Source of the DNA: UBA6136 sp044237765
GTDB lineage: Bacteria > Pseudomonadota > Gammaproteobacteria > Methylococcales > Methylococcaceae
Length of the DNA stretch: 64,000 nucleotides
NCBI GenBank assembly: GCA_044237765.1
Contig: JBIIEQ010000008.1
Span: forward strand, 7,363-71,362
Direction: 5' to 3'
Shown one piece after another: positions 43,952-52,730 of this stretch. The position numbers and the translations under genes were made by a program. Within the stretch, counting starts at the first letter, position 1. Each line of letters opens with the position of its first letter. The notes under the pieces are model-generated. The model worked only from the letters and a program-made list of their open reading frames with translations, ran no database searches and was not told where the DNA came from.

Positions 43952-44611
43952 TCAGCCTCCCTCGATCAATTTGCCATGCTCCAGCTTCAGGGTGCGGCGG
44001 CTGAATCGGCGCACCAGTGGCTGGTCATGGCTGGCAATCAGCACCGTCACGCCAACATCATTGAATTCACGGAACATTCGCATGATTTCCTCGGCCAGCT
44101 CGGGATCGAGGTTGCCGGTGGGCTCATCGGCCAGGATCACGGGAGGTTTGTGGACGATGGCCCGGGCAATGCCGACTCTCTGCTGCTCGCCTCCCGACAG
44201 CGCCAGCGGCAGACGTTTTTCCTTCTTGAGAAGGCCGACCTTGTCCAGCGCGGCCCTGACCCGGCGCCCGACTTCGTGCGGGTTGTGGCCTGTGATCAGC
44301 AGCGGCAACGCCACATTGTCGAAAACGGTGCGGTCATTCAGCAGCCGGTAGTCCTGGAAAATCAGCCCCAGCTTGCGCCTTAGGAAAGGAATTTGTCCTT
44401 TGGGCAGGTCCTGGACCGTCACCCCGTCCAGAGTGATCTCGCCGCGACTCGGTCTTTCCATGGCGGGAATAAGCCGCAGCAGCGTGCTTTTCCCCGCGCC
44501 CGAATGGCCGGTGAGGAAAGTCAGTTCTCCCCGCTCGATACGAAAGCTGACGTCCGACAGCGCCTCGCCGCTTTCCGGGTAACGTTTCGTCACATGCTTG
44601 AATTCGATCAT
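43952..44611 (-). CDS. ftsE: Cell division ATP-binding protein FtsE
   Basis: 219-aa ABC ATPase partner of FtsX. Walker A GHSGAGKSTLLRLI, Q-loop LIFQDYRLLNDRTVFDNVAL, signature LSGGEQQRVGIARAIV, Walker B VILADEPTGNLD and H-loop IASHDQPLV are intact. It heads the ftsE-ftsX-rpoH series. ftsY is not upstream; instead a divergent flippase gene lies there. Confidence 0.97.
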   Translation of the reverse strand: MIEFKHVTKRYPESGEALSDVSFRIERGELTFLTGHSGAGKSTLLRLIPAMERPSRGEITLDGVTVQDLPKGQIPFLRRKLGLIFQDYRLLNDRTVFDNVALPLLITGHNPHEVGRRVRAALDKVGLLKKEKRLPLALSGGEQQRVGIARAIVHKPPVILADEPTGNLDPELAEEIMRMFREFNDVGVTVLIASHDQPLVRRFSRRTLKLEHGKLIEGG

Positions 44612-44806
44612 GAGGGAGTTCGGCCGGACGTTGTGATCAAGGGGTCAGGGAGCGCATCGGGTGGGGCGGTCTGAAAATGGCAAGAAGATTGATGGGTGTC
44701 ATGGTATCCATACCCGACAAGACTTGGCAAAACCGGTTGCCATTTGGGTCAAGCCGATGGGCGCCCTTACAATGGCGCCACTGTAACCATTTCGCTGGCC
44801 ATCGTC

Positions 44807-46291
44807 TTGAATCCGCTTCGCAAACTCGCCTCGCAAACCGCCGTCTACGGGCTGAGCAGTATCGTCGGACGGTTCCTTAATTACTTGCTGGTTCCGCTCT
44901 ACACCTACACCTTTCCGGCCGACGCCTATGGGGTTGTTTCGGAATTCTATGCCTATGCGGGTTTCTTTGCGGTATTGCTGGTGTTCGGTCTGGAGACCGG
45001 CTACTTCCGCTTCCGCAAGAAGGAGGGCGTGCCGGCCGGCGCTGCATATCCGGCGGCTCTGATGGTTGCGCTGTTGGCGAACCTGGTTTTCATCGGCCTG
45101 ATTGTCGCGTATCGGCAACCGCTGGCCGATGTGCTGCGCTATCCGGATCACCCGGAATATCTGGTCTGGTTTGGGCTGATTCTGGCCCTGGACGCCATCT
45201 CAGCGCTGCCCTTTGCGCGGCTGCGGGCCGAAGATCGGGCCTGGCGTTTTGCCGGCATCAAGGTGGCGGAGATATTGCTCGCCATCGGCCTTAACCTCCT
45301 GTTTCTGCTCGGTCTGCCAAAAATTGCAACCCTTGGGCCCGACTCGGTTGCGGCCCGGTTTTACGATCCCGCCATCGGCGTCGGCTACATCTTTCTGGCG
45401 AACCTTCTGGCCAGCGGCTTCAAGATGCTGCTGCTCATCCCGCAATTTCGCGGTGTTCGCTTCCGTGAGGGGTTCAAGGTACTCCAGCCGATGCTGGCCT
45501 ACTCATTGCCGATGGTGATCATCGGCTTTGCCGGCGTCATCAACGAGATGCTGGACCGGGCCATCCTCAAATTCCTGCTGCCTTACGACCTCAAGGAAAA
45601 CCTGCGCATCCTTGGCGTCTATGGCGCCTGCTACAAATTGTCGATCCTGATGACGCTGTTCGTGCAGGCGTTCCGCTATGCCGGCGAGCCCTTCTTCTTT
45701 GCCTACGCCGGCCGCGCCGATGCCAAACGCTCCTATGCCCTGGTGCTGAAGTATTTCGTTATCTTCTGTGTCTTCATCTTCCTGCTAGTGACCTTGTTCC
45801 TGGATGTCTTCAAATACTTTGTGGGGACGGACTATCGCGAAGGGCTGGATGTCGTGCCGATACTCCTGATGGCCAACCTGTTTCTCGGTGTCTACGTCAA
45901 CCTGTCGGTCTGGTACAAGCTCACCGACCGCACCGGTATGGGCGCCTGGGTATCGCTGATCGCCGCCCTCATCACCATTGGCCTCAACTTCTGGTGGATT
46001 CCGCTGATCGGGTATCGGGGTGCCGCCTGGGCACATCTCGCGTGCTATGGTGGGATGGCGGTGGCCTCCTGGTTGCTCGGTCGGCATTATTATCCGGTGC
46101 CGTATCCAATGATCCGCATTGCCTTTTATATGCTCTTCGGGGTCGGGCTGTATTTTGTTGACCGCGAGCTGGTCCAGTTCTGTGGCTGGAGTGCCTGGAA
46201 AACCGGCGCGGGTCTCATGGGGGTTTATCTCTTTATTGTGGGAATTGCTGACGTACGCCCGCTGTTGAAACGGCGGGTGCTAGCAGTCTGA
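44807..46291 (+). CDS. Polysaccharide/lipopolysaccharide flippase, MATE-like Wzx family
   Basis: About 494 aa with 12-14 predicted transmembrane helices; MOP-superfamily export of lipid-linked sugars. The start is uncertain. The TTG at 44807 gives LNPLRKLASQTAVYGLSSIV, the normal N-terminus of this family, but has a weak ribosome site. The frame is open back to 44696 with no family match. Characteristic parts are GRFLNYLLVPLYTYTFPADA, GLETGYFRFRKKEG and the central NEMLDRAILKFLLP. No glycosyltransferases are adjacent. Confidence 0.8.
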   Translation: MNPLRKLASQTAVYGLSSIVGRFLNYLLVPLYTYTFPADAYGVVSEFYAYAGFFAVLLVFGLETGYFRFRKKEGVPAGAAYPAALMVALLANLVFIGLIVAYRQPLADVLRYPDHPEYLVWFGLILALDAISALPFARLRAEDRAWRFAGIKVAEILLAIGLNLLFLLGLPKIATLGPDSVAARFYDPAIGVGYIFLANLLASGFKMLLLIPQFRGVRFREGFKVLQPMLAYSLPMVIIGFAGVINEMLDRAILKFLLPYDLKENLRILGVYGACYKLSILMTLFVQAFRYAGEPFFFAYAGRADAKRSYALVLKYFVIFCVFIFLLVTLFLDVFKYFVGTDYREGLDVVPILLMANLFLGVYVNLSVWYKLTDRTGMGAWVSLIAALITIGLNFWWIPLIGYRGAAWAHLACYGGMAVASWLLGRHYYPVPYPMIRIAFYMLFGVGLYFVDRELVQFCGWSAWKTGAGLMGVYLFIVGIADVRPLLKRRVLAV

Positions 46292-46374
46292 GTCCTTATC
46301 GTTGTCGTTCGTCTTCGATGAAAAGGGCTCTGGCGGCACGGGCCAATTTCGGCCGGCCCCTAGGTAAGCCAAGG

Positions 46375-46830
46375 TCAATGACGCTTCATTGAGCTTCCAA
46401 CCCAGGTATGTCGCACGGCGATCTGCACTTCGATGAAAAACAGGATCAAGGCGACGATCAGGCAGCACATCGCCGCTACAAACAAGATGCCAAGGGCTTC
46501 AGATGGATCAAAATGAAGCAGCCCTCCCATAAACAGCAAGGCCACCAGCGTACAGATCAGCAGAGCACTGGCCACGCACAACCCCACCGCCCAGCTGGCC
46601 AGCTTCAATCGACGAATTTGTACCTTCAATTCCAGCCTTGCCTGGGCCGCGGTTGGCAACCCACCGGCCATCATAATTTCCTCAAGGACCCGCGCTCGAT
46701 CGACAATGCGGGCTACACGGGCGCTTAGTACGTTGGCAAAACTGCCGATGCCAGTCAAAAGAAACACGGGAGCGACGGCTACCTTGATGAGATCGGCGAT
46801 TTCGGACACATCGTAGTAGTTCTCTATCAT
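46375..46830 (-). CDS. DUF2721 family membrane protein
   Basis: 151-aa membrane protein with three hydrophobic segments (about residues 15-35, 78-105 and 113-135). ISDLIK-type start (ADLIKVAVAPVFLLTGIGSF), NVLSARVARIVDRARVLEE and ELKVQIRRLKLASWAV are the DUF2721 pattern. Function unknown. ATG at 46830. Confidence 0.85.
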   Translation of the reverse strand: MIENYYDVSEIADLIKVAVAPVFLLTGIGSFANVLSARVARIVDRARVLEEIMMAGGLPTAAQARLELKVQIRRLKLASWAVGLCVASALLICTLVALLFMGGLLHFDPSEALGILFVAAMCCLIVALILFFIEVQIAVRHTWVGSSMKRH

Positions 46831-47002
46831 GGGTCAACGAACGAAAGGCTGCGAAATGTTGCGGACCGAAACCAAGGAGTCAGGGTTGCAATGGATCGCA
46901 GAGTCTACCTCACCCGCTGCGGCGCTGTGTCCCGCGGGTCGGTTGTGTCCTTGCGATCTACGGTGTGTTCCACAATGATCAGTATCCAGAGCAAATCAGA
47001 AA

Positions 47003-47812
47003 ATGATGGTCTTCCCAAAAACTGCATCACCCGTCCCGCTCTCTGACTATGAGCGTCGCCAAGTGCAGGCGATTGCGGCCTGGAAGGGAGAAAAGCGGGG
47101 GGTCATGTCCAGTGTCATTAGTCGCGTGGCATCATCTGCAAGCAAGCTAACTGATGCAGTATTGCCGGATGCGCCTATCGAGAAAGTCCTGGTGTTGATC
47201 AATCAGGCGGCGGCCCACATCAATCAGGATGACTCGATTCTAAAAGACAAGCGGTTGGAAGCGCTGGGGATCAGTAGTATCGATCAGCTTTCCGCCCAGT
47301 CTCTCGAGTTCGTTGATGAACTCGCGGACCGTTGCATAACGGAGGCGGGGCACATGGCTGCCGGGATGGGGGCCGCGACCAGTGCCGGTGGGCCGATTTC
47401 GGTGGCCCTGGGCATCCCGACTCTATTGTTCGGGGCGTTGCGACTGATTCACCGCGTGTCAGGTTGTTATGGAAATACCTTCACGCCGGAGCAGGAACCG
47501 GGCGTCATGATGGGCGTGTTATCGATCGCCCTGGCCAGTACCCCCGAGCAGCGAGCCCATGCCATGGCAGGGTATCGCCAGCGTATCGAAACCTCCTTCA
47601 TTCATGCTGCCATGGAGGAGTCTGCCAACAAGGCCCTGCAGCGGGTGGTGTTGGGGCAAGAAATTGGTGCCATGGTTCCGGGGTTCAACATTGCCCTGAA
47701 TGCCTACCTCAACAGGCAACTCATCATTCGCACCGGTACGGCGACCAAGCGAATTTTTCAGGAGCAATGGCTGGGGGATCGGGGCAAGGTCGGTTGGATT
47801 TCCCCGGCATGA
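47003..47812 (+). CDS. EcsC family protein
   Basis: 269-aa protein matching the EcsC family, so named from the Bacillus ecs exporter operon. Start MMVFPKTASPVPLSDYERRQ is followed by AIAAWKGEKRG, and the body contains the glycine-rich membrane-associating segment AAGMGAATSAGGPISVALGI (about residues 116-135), and RHVYG-type elements such as RLIHRVSGCYG. Molecular function is unknown. Confidence 0.8.
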   Translation: MMVFPKTASPVPLSDYERRQVQAIAAWKGEKRGVMSSVISRVASSASKLTDAVLPDAPIEKVLVLINQAAAHINQDDSILKDKRLEALGISSIDQLSAQSLEFVDELADRCITEAGHMAAGMGAATSAGGPISVALGIPTLLFGALRLIHRVSGCYGNTFTPEQEPGVMMGVLSIALASTPEQRAHAMAGYRQRIETSFIHAAMEESANKALQRVVLGQEIGAMVPGFNIALNAYLNRQLIIRTGTATKRIFQEQWLGDRGKVGWISPA

Positions 47813-47866
47813 TGCGGTGCTGTGGCAGGTCGCACAGGGTGTAATGTTCAAGGGACCTGGGAGGTC

Positions 47867-48388
47867 TCAAGACGGAACATGAAGGATGCAGACGTCATCC
47901 TGGTTAATGAAATATGGTTTCCCGAAAGGTTTACCGGGTTTCCCAGGGTATAGGGAATTTTTTCTTACCCCCTGCTGAATCGGTGGAGTTTGTGGACTGC
48001 CAGCGCCGGTCGTCGTTGATCTCGCCAGGTCTTGGTGGCGGCCAATGATCCAGTGTAAGTCGAGGGTGTCGCCGATGCGTTGCAGCAGCCGATCATGATC
48101 AAGTGTTCGCAAAAAATGTGCGGCAAATTGCAGATTCACTGGCCATGAGACGGGTGGGCTGGGCGGACCCCCAGACACAAGAAAGACAGGTACATCGGGC
48201 CAATCCTCGGATAGGCCCTCAAGGACTGACCAGCCGTCATCCCGGGCCATGAATTGATTAGTGATGACAAGGTCCAGTTCGGTCAGATTTCGTGCGGTTT
48301 TAATGGCCTGGTGTCCGCAAGCGGCTGACGCAACCAGAAAACCGAGTTCCAACAGCAGACCGACCAGACACGTTTCGGTTGTCTGCAT
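47867..48388 (-). CDS. Degenerate response-regulator receiver-like protein
   Basis: 173 aa. The first 110 residues look like a CheY-like receiver lacking its first strand and acidic pair: it begins at the helix (TCLVGLLLELGFLVASAACG), and the phosphorylation strand reads LDLVITNQFMARDDGWSVLE, with Asn where the acceptor Asp is expected. The strand PVFLVSG is kept but the later Lys is not obvious. The C-terminal 65 residues are Pro/Gly/Lys-rich with no known domain. It is either a non-phosphorylated pseudo-receiver or a remnant of a larger regulator. Confidence 0.5.
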   Translation of the reverse strand: MQTTETCLVGLLLELGFLVASAACGHQAIKTARNLTELDLVITNQFMARDDGWSVLEGLSEDWPDVPVFLVSGGPPSPPVSWPVNLQFAAHFLRTLDHDRLLQRIGDTLDLHWIIGRHQDLARSTTTGAGSPQTPPIQQGVRKNSLYPGKPGKPFGKPYFINQDDVCILHVPS

Positions 48389-48726
48389 TGGCTTTTTCTA
48401 AACCGGGCCTTTTGTGAATGCGGCGGTGGATTCATCGGAATTCACCAGTTACCAAGGTAGAATTTGCAAACAGGCCAGCTGGCTAGGGCAATCGCAAAAA
48501 CAGAAAACGCTAATTCTTTCCGTTGGGCATGGAGCTGAAATCGACTGTCACTCTTCGATAATGACCAGAAATCACCCAAGCTACGGGATATGAACCACTC
48601 AACCATGCCCCAATGCGATCATCAACAGCAGGCAGAATTAGGAAAAACTTCTCGTACGATTGCCTTGGAGTGGCCCCTCTGCATCAGTCTGGCTTCATTA
48701 ACCATGAAAATTATCTTGAGAAGAGC
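48389..48726. other. Intergenic region, nothing recognised
   Basis: 338 bp between divergent genes. It contains no gene, tRNA, terminator or repeat that I can support. The frame of the next gene is open through part of it, but the Shine-Dalgarno and signal peptide place that start at 48727. Confidence 0.4.
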
Positions 48727-49449
48727 ATGAAAATGAGAAACAAATCACTGACCAAGCAGCTGGTAACCATAGTGTTTGCCCTGGTGGCATTCTCCATGCA
48801 AGGGGTGGTGTCTGCGGGCAAAATAGACTGCAGCGCATTTACCAAACTGGCGGATCAGGACTACGCCCTCTGCGCGGGCGCACTGACCTGGAACTTCGAT
48901 GGAATCACCTATGCCAAGTGCAAGAAAATGCACGGCAACAGCCTCAGTCTGACACAGCCCTATCCTGCGCCACCCAAGCCCCAGCAAGGCGACATCCAGA
49001 CCATCAACGATATCGGTACAGCGCCAGACAATGGCGCTTTTATTGTCAGCACCTACTCCCCTCCTGAAGGGGCCCGATCGCCTTCAGGTGACTTGGCCGT
49101 GTATAACTGCAAACGAAAGGGTAGCTATGCCCAGTGCGACGGCGGTATCTGCTTTACCAACACATCGGGCAAAAATTTCCCCGGGCTTGGTAAGCTGGCC
49201 GAAAACGAAATCATGTGCTCCTGCCCGATTACAACCGCCAATGTTTATGAGGTGTTTGGACCCAATCCCTGCCCAAAGACCGCCGCAGAATTCGATCAAG
49301 TCTGTGCGACGGGTTCGCGTTCAGCCAAAAATGGCGAATATCTCAGAATAGGGTCTCCCGGTCGCGGAAATATTCAGATTTTTTCGGACTGTCTTGAGCC
49401 AAAGCCAGAACCTGTTTACCTGAATCGTTGTGCTAGACCATCAAGATAA
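48727..49449 (+). CDS. Exported Cys-rich protein, unknown
   Basis: 240 aa from the ATG after GAGAAGAGC. A signal peptide (MKMRNKSLTKQLVTIVFALV, cleavage near VSAG at about residue 30) leads to a mature protein with about twelve cysteines, e.g. KIDCSAF, YALCAG, KCKKM, YNCKR, QCDGGICF and CSCPI, likely several disulphides. An open frame of 38 more codons upstream has no signal. No named family recognised; periplasmic or secreted. Confidence 0.65.
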   Translation: MKMRNKSLTKQLVTIVFALVAFSMQGVVSAGKIDCSAFTKLADQDYALCAGALTWNFDGITYAKCKKMHGNSLSLTQPYPAPPKPQQGDIQTINDIGTAPDNGAFIVSTYSPPEGARSPSGDLAVYNCKRKGSYAQCDGGICFTNTSGKNFPGLGKLAENEIMCSCPITTANVYEVFGPNPCPKTAAEFDQVCATGSRSAKNGEYLRIGSPGRGNIQIFSDCLEPKPEPVYLNRCARPSR

Positions 49450-49459
49450 GGCTTGCTTG

Positions 49460-50467
49460 CTATTGGTCGGTCAAGTCGGGTTGAAGTGGCCCCGCTGGAT
49501 TTCTTTCAGCGTGAAAGGCGTCGGCATGGATCTCCTGTAGCGAGGCCCCCGCCAGATAGGCGCGCATCTGCGCCTGCTGAACCATGTCCGGGTGGCCGCA
49601 AAGATAAACGCGCCAGCCCTGGAGATCGGGGTTTCCGGTCAGGGCGACATCATCTGCCCGGCCGGGAGTGTGATCGTGCGGAATATCCGCACCTGAGATG
49701 CAGGGGACGTATTCTAGGTTGGCATGTCGCCCGGCTAATTCACGCAGTTCATCCTTCAGATACAACCCTTCGGCAGATCGGCTGCCATGGAACAGGCGGA
49801 TCGGTCCCGTATGGCCGTGCCGCAGGGCATCGCGCAGGATGCCGTACAGCGGCGCGAGGCCGGAGCCGGTGCCGATCAGCAGCAGCGGTTGTTCCGGCTG
49901 GCCGGGCATATAGAAACAGTTGCCGCCTGGACCGCGAACCGCCAGGGTTTGGCCAACGCGGAGTTCGTCATGGATCCAGCCGCTGACCCGGCCGTCTGGC
50001 AGCCGGCGGACATGCAGTTCCAGATACTCGTCCAGCTCGGGCACGCTGGCCAGTGAATAACTTCGGCCCAGCATTTCGTCCATGAACAGGTTTAGAAACT
50101 GGCCGGCCCGGTAGTCGAAGGGCGCGTCCAGCGTCAGGTCGACCCGCAGGATATCTGCGTTCAGTGGCTCCAGTCGACGGACCACGGCGGTCAGTGTCGA
50201 CTCGCCCTCCGCCGGCAGGGCGACGATCAGATCCTCGTCCGGGCGGCACACACAGGCCAGGAAATGGCCGCGCATCCTCAGCGCCGGGCCGAGGTCTTTC
50301 TGTGAGTCGGCCGGCGGCGTACCTTCCACCGTCCGCATCAGGCAGGTCTGGCAGGTAGCGTTGCGGCAGCTGTGGGGAATGTCGTGGCCGCGCTCCAGCA
50401 GGGCATCCAGCACCGACTGGCTCGGCGCCAGTTCGCAGCGGTCGTCCCGATAGCGGATCGTGACCAC
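49460..50467 (-). CDS. Ferredoxin-fused FAD/NAD(P)H oxidoreductase, partner of the truncated globin
   Basis: 335-aa electron-transfer flavoprotein. N-terminal plant-type [2Fe-2S] domain with Cys34, Cys39, Cys42 and Cys72 (CX4CX2CX29C). FAD domain with LGRSYSLASVPE, and NAD(P) domain with LLIGTGSGLAPLYGILRDAL and VYLCGHPDMVQQ. GTG start. It begins 17 bp after the globin stop in the same operon, so it probably reduces that globin, as the reductase half of a split flavohaemoglobin. Phenol-hydroxylase-type reductases have the same domains. Confidence 0.85.
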   Translation of the reverse strand: MVTIRYRDDRCELAPSQSVLDALLERGHDIPHSCRNATCQTCLMRTVEGTPPADSQKDLGPALRMRGHFLACVCRPDEDLIVALPAEGESTLTAVVRRLEPLNADILRVDLTLDAPFDYRAGQFLNLFMDEMLGRSYSLASVPELDEYLELHVRRLPDGRVSGWIHDELRVGQTLAVRGPGGNCFYMPGQPEQPLLLIGTGSGLAPLYGILRDALRHGHTGPIRLFHGSRSAEGLYLKDELRELAGRHANLEYVPCISGADIPHDHTPGRADDVALTGNPDLQGWRVYLCGHPDMVQQAQMRAYLAGASLQEIHADAFHAERNPAGPLQPDLTDQ

Positions 50468-50484
50468 GTCGGCGCCGACCCGTC

Positions 50485-50874
50485 TCAGCGGCCCAGCACG
50501 TCGGTGCGGGTGCTTTCGGCGATGTCGTTGACCTGCGTGACCAATGGTTCGGCGATGCCTAACTCGCGAAGGTTATTGCCAAAATGCTCGAGGACGGCAT
50601 CGAAATGCCGGTCGGTCAGGCCCATCTCGACCAGCCGAGCATGACCACGTCGCATATCCAGGCCGGTGTAGGTGTGCGGGCCACCAAAGGCCATGGTCAG
50701 GAACGCCTTTTGCTTGGCTGCTTGCTTGGCCATGTCGACGCCAAAAAAGGTGTTGATGCGCGGGTCGGCGATCACCTTGCGGTAGAAGACGTCGACGGCC
50801 GCATTCACGGCGGGCTCGCCGCCGAGCTTTTCGTAGAGGGGTGAGTCTTGAGTGGCTTGGGTGGCGTCAGTCAT
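50485..50874 (-). CDS. Group I truncated haemoglobin
   Basis: 129-aa 2-on-2 globin. LYEKLGGEPAVNAAVDVFY has the B10 Tyr31, and RINTFFGVD the CD1 Phe. KQKAFLT places Gln55 near E7, and the proximal haem ligand is His78 in MRRGHARLVEMG. Tyr B10 with a polar E7 suits O2 binding and NO dioxygenation. It is first in an operon with a flavin reductase and lies behind a sigma-54 promoter, which supports NO detoxification (inference). Confidence 0.93.
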   Translation of the reverse strand: MTDATQATQDSPLYEKLGGEPAVNAAVDVFYRKVIADPRINTFFGVDMAKQAAKQKAFLTMAFGGPHTYTGLDMRRGHARLVEMGLTDRHFDAVLEHFGNNLRELGIAEPLVTQVNDIAESTRTDVLGR

Positions 50875-50956
50875 GGTTTGCTCCGGGAGTGTTTTTTAAC
50901 AGATGTCGCCTCCGGCAGGAATTCTGGTGGAGGACGGCGGGTGGAATGTCACAAAA

Positions 50957-50971
50957 GCAAGCCATGTGCCA
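50957..50971 (-). promoter_or_regulatory. Sigma-54 promoter of the globin-reductase operon
   Basis: On the minus strand TGGCAC-ATGGC-TTGC, a full match to the TGGCAC-N5-TTGC -24/-12 consensus. Transcription would start near 50945, about 70 nt before the globin ATG. Sigma-54 promoters require an AAA+ activator bound upstream. Confidence 0.8.
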
Positions 50972-51093
50972 GGATGAGGTGGTTTGGTCCTGCCGGAATA
51001 AATGCCAGTAAAAACAGTCGGCTGTGAATTTATATGGGTAATGTGAGCCGGCACTGAGTTGGCGGGGATTTGGAGAAGTGTTGGGTTTTTGAT

Positions 51094-51147
51094 GTCACGA
51101 TGACTCTATCGAGCCGTGGGCGCCACCCTGTATAAAGTCATAAGTAA
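51094..51147. promoter_or_regulatory. Putative NorR-type enhancer sites (GT-N7-AC array)
   Basis: GTCACGATGAC (51094-51104) and GTGGGCGCCAC (51116-51126) match the NorR core GT-N7-AC and start 22 bp apart, two helical turns. GTCATAAGTAA at 51137-51147 would be a third, 21 bp on, with one core mismatch. E. coli norVW likewise has three NorR sites. The array lies about 125-180 bp upstream of the sigma-54 promoter, normal enhancer distance. Confidence 0.55.
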
Positions 51148-51223
51148 ATGATATTTGTAGGATATGTATTTTGAGTCCTGTTCGTGATTTGATGGATGTC
51201 CATTTAACATCGTTGGTGTCTAT

Positions 51224-52651
51224 ATGACAGCGCTTCCCGCTTGACTGAGATCGCCGCACCGCCCTCGCATGCGCAGGTTGACGAATTGATCCGGACATCC
51301 GTCTTCAATTTGACCGCTGATCTTTCGGTCAAGGAGCGGCATCACCGTTTTCTCGATCTCTTTTCGGCCGTGACGGGTAATCAGGCCTGCACCCTATTGC
51401 GTTATCGGGAGGAGCGCTGATTCCATTGGCCATTTCCTAGCGGAAGACGCACGTCCGGATCCTTACGATGGACTGCTGCTGGGTGACGAAAGCGCCCGAT
51501 TGCTGGTACATGCCTGTCTGGATTGCCGTTTGCATAACGAGAACAAGCTTTTTGGCGTGTTGACCGCCATCGCCACGGTGTCATTCCGTTATGGGACCTG
51601 TATCAACGCGCTGGAAATACTGGCCTAACATCGCGGCCAGGTCGCCGCCGAGTTGGTGAGCGTGGCGCTGGAGCGCAGCCACCCCATTCTGGGCGAGAGT
51701 CGCGCGATGCAGGAACTCGACCGTGAAATTAATATCGTCGCCCGCTCGGATCTGACGGTATTGCTGATGGATATGACCGGGGTCGGCAAGAAGGTGCTGG
51801 TCCGTATCATTCATTCGCGCTCGCTGCGTTCGCAGCCGCCGCTGGTGCATGTCAATTGCGCGGCGCTCCCGGAGTTGCTCGGGGAAAGTGAGCTGTTCGG
51901 GCACGTGCGGGGCGCGTTTACCGGCGCCAGCCGTTATCGTATCGGCAAATTTGAATTGGTCGATGGCGGCACGTTGTTTCTTGATAAAGTGTGCGAACTG
52001 CCGCTGGCGATTCAGACAAAGCTGCTGAGAGCGGTCCAGTTTGGCGAAATTCAGCGTGTGGGTACCGACGGAAGTCACCAGGTCGATATCCTCATCATCG
52101 CCGCAACCAATCGGCTGTTGCCGGTGAAGGCCAAGGAGGGCCGCTTTCTCGCAGATCTCTATCACCGTCTCAGCATTTACACATGGCACGTACCGCCCTT
52201 GCGCGAGCGGGTCAAGGATATCGCCAATCTGGCGGGTCATTTTCTGGAGCAGTTCCGCATCCGTCTCGGGCTGAGCCGTTTTTCCATGACGCCGGCGACT
52301 ATCAGGCGACAGGAGGAATACGACTGGCCGCGAAATGTCCGCGAGCTGGAGCACGTCATGTTGCGGGCTGCGCTTCGGGCAACCGATGCACACACTGCAG
52401 TGGCCGTGATCGAGCCCCTGCATCTGGATGGCTTGGGGCACGTCGATGAAACGCCACGCCAGTCAGTGTCCCTTACAGCGGAGTCGAAGGGTTCGCTGGC
52501 GAAAAGGGTCGATGGATTCCAGGCTCAGCTGATACGGTCCACATTGCTCGAGTTGGGCGATAATTGGGCTGAAACTGCCCGCCGGCTCCAGATTGATCTC
52601 GGCAACCTGCACCGGCTGGCTAAACGGCTGGGGCTGAAGGGTTCGGGGTGA
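51224..52651 (+). pseudogene. NorR-like sigma-54 activator, degraded
   Basis: Reads MTALPA, then a frame change near 51238 to LTEIAAPPSHAQVDELIRTS and on to LLRYREER-TGA. A second frame change near 51416 gives PDPYDGLLLGDE and FGVLTAIATVSF as far as a TAA at 51626-51628. The remaining frame is open to 52651 and contains the AAA+ domain with GAFTGAS intact. Walker A has become DMTGVGKK (normally GETGVGKE) and Walker B LFLDKVCELP, which has lost the catalytic Glu. The C-terminal HTH region (NWAETARRLQIDLGNLHRLA) remains. Confidence 0.85.
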
Positions 52652-52730
52652 CGGTGCGCTTCTCGCTCGGGATTGTGCAGGTCAGGCAATGTGGGACAAT
52701 CGGCCTCCAATCACCTGAGGAGGTACCCGC

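Larger units (their letters stand above)
50875..51223. other. Divergent regulatory region between globin operon and norR-like pseudogene
   Basis: 349 bp without a gene. It contains a consensus sigma-54 promoter for the globin operon (50957-50971) and upstream GT-N7-AC motifs at 51094, 51116 and, imperfectly, 51137, plus 51198 and 51218. The stretch between promoter and motifs is AT-richer, as expected of a bending region, but I do not find a consensus IHF site. Confidence 0.6.

Noticed and set aside
51198..51228. Two further GT-N7-AC motifs as NorR sites
   Set aside because: They are 20 bp apart but the second covers the ATG of the pseudogene and the core is short, so chance matches are likely.
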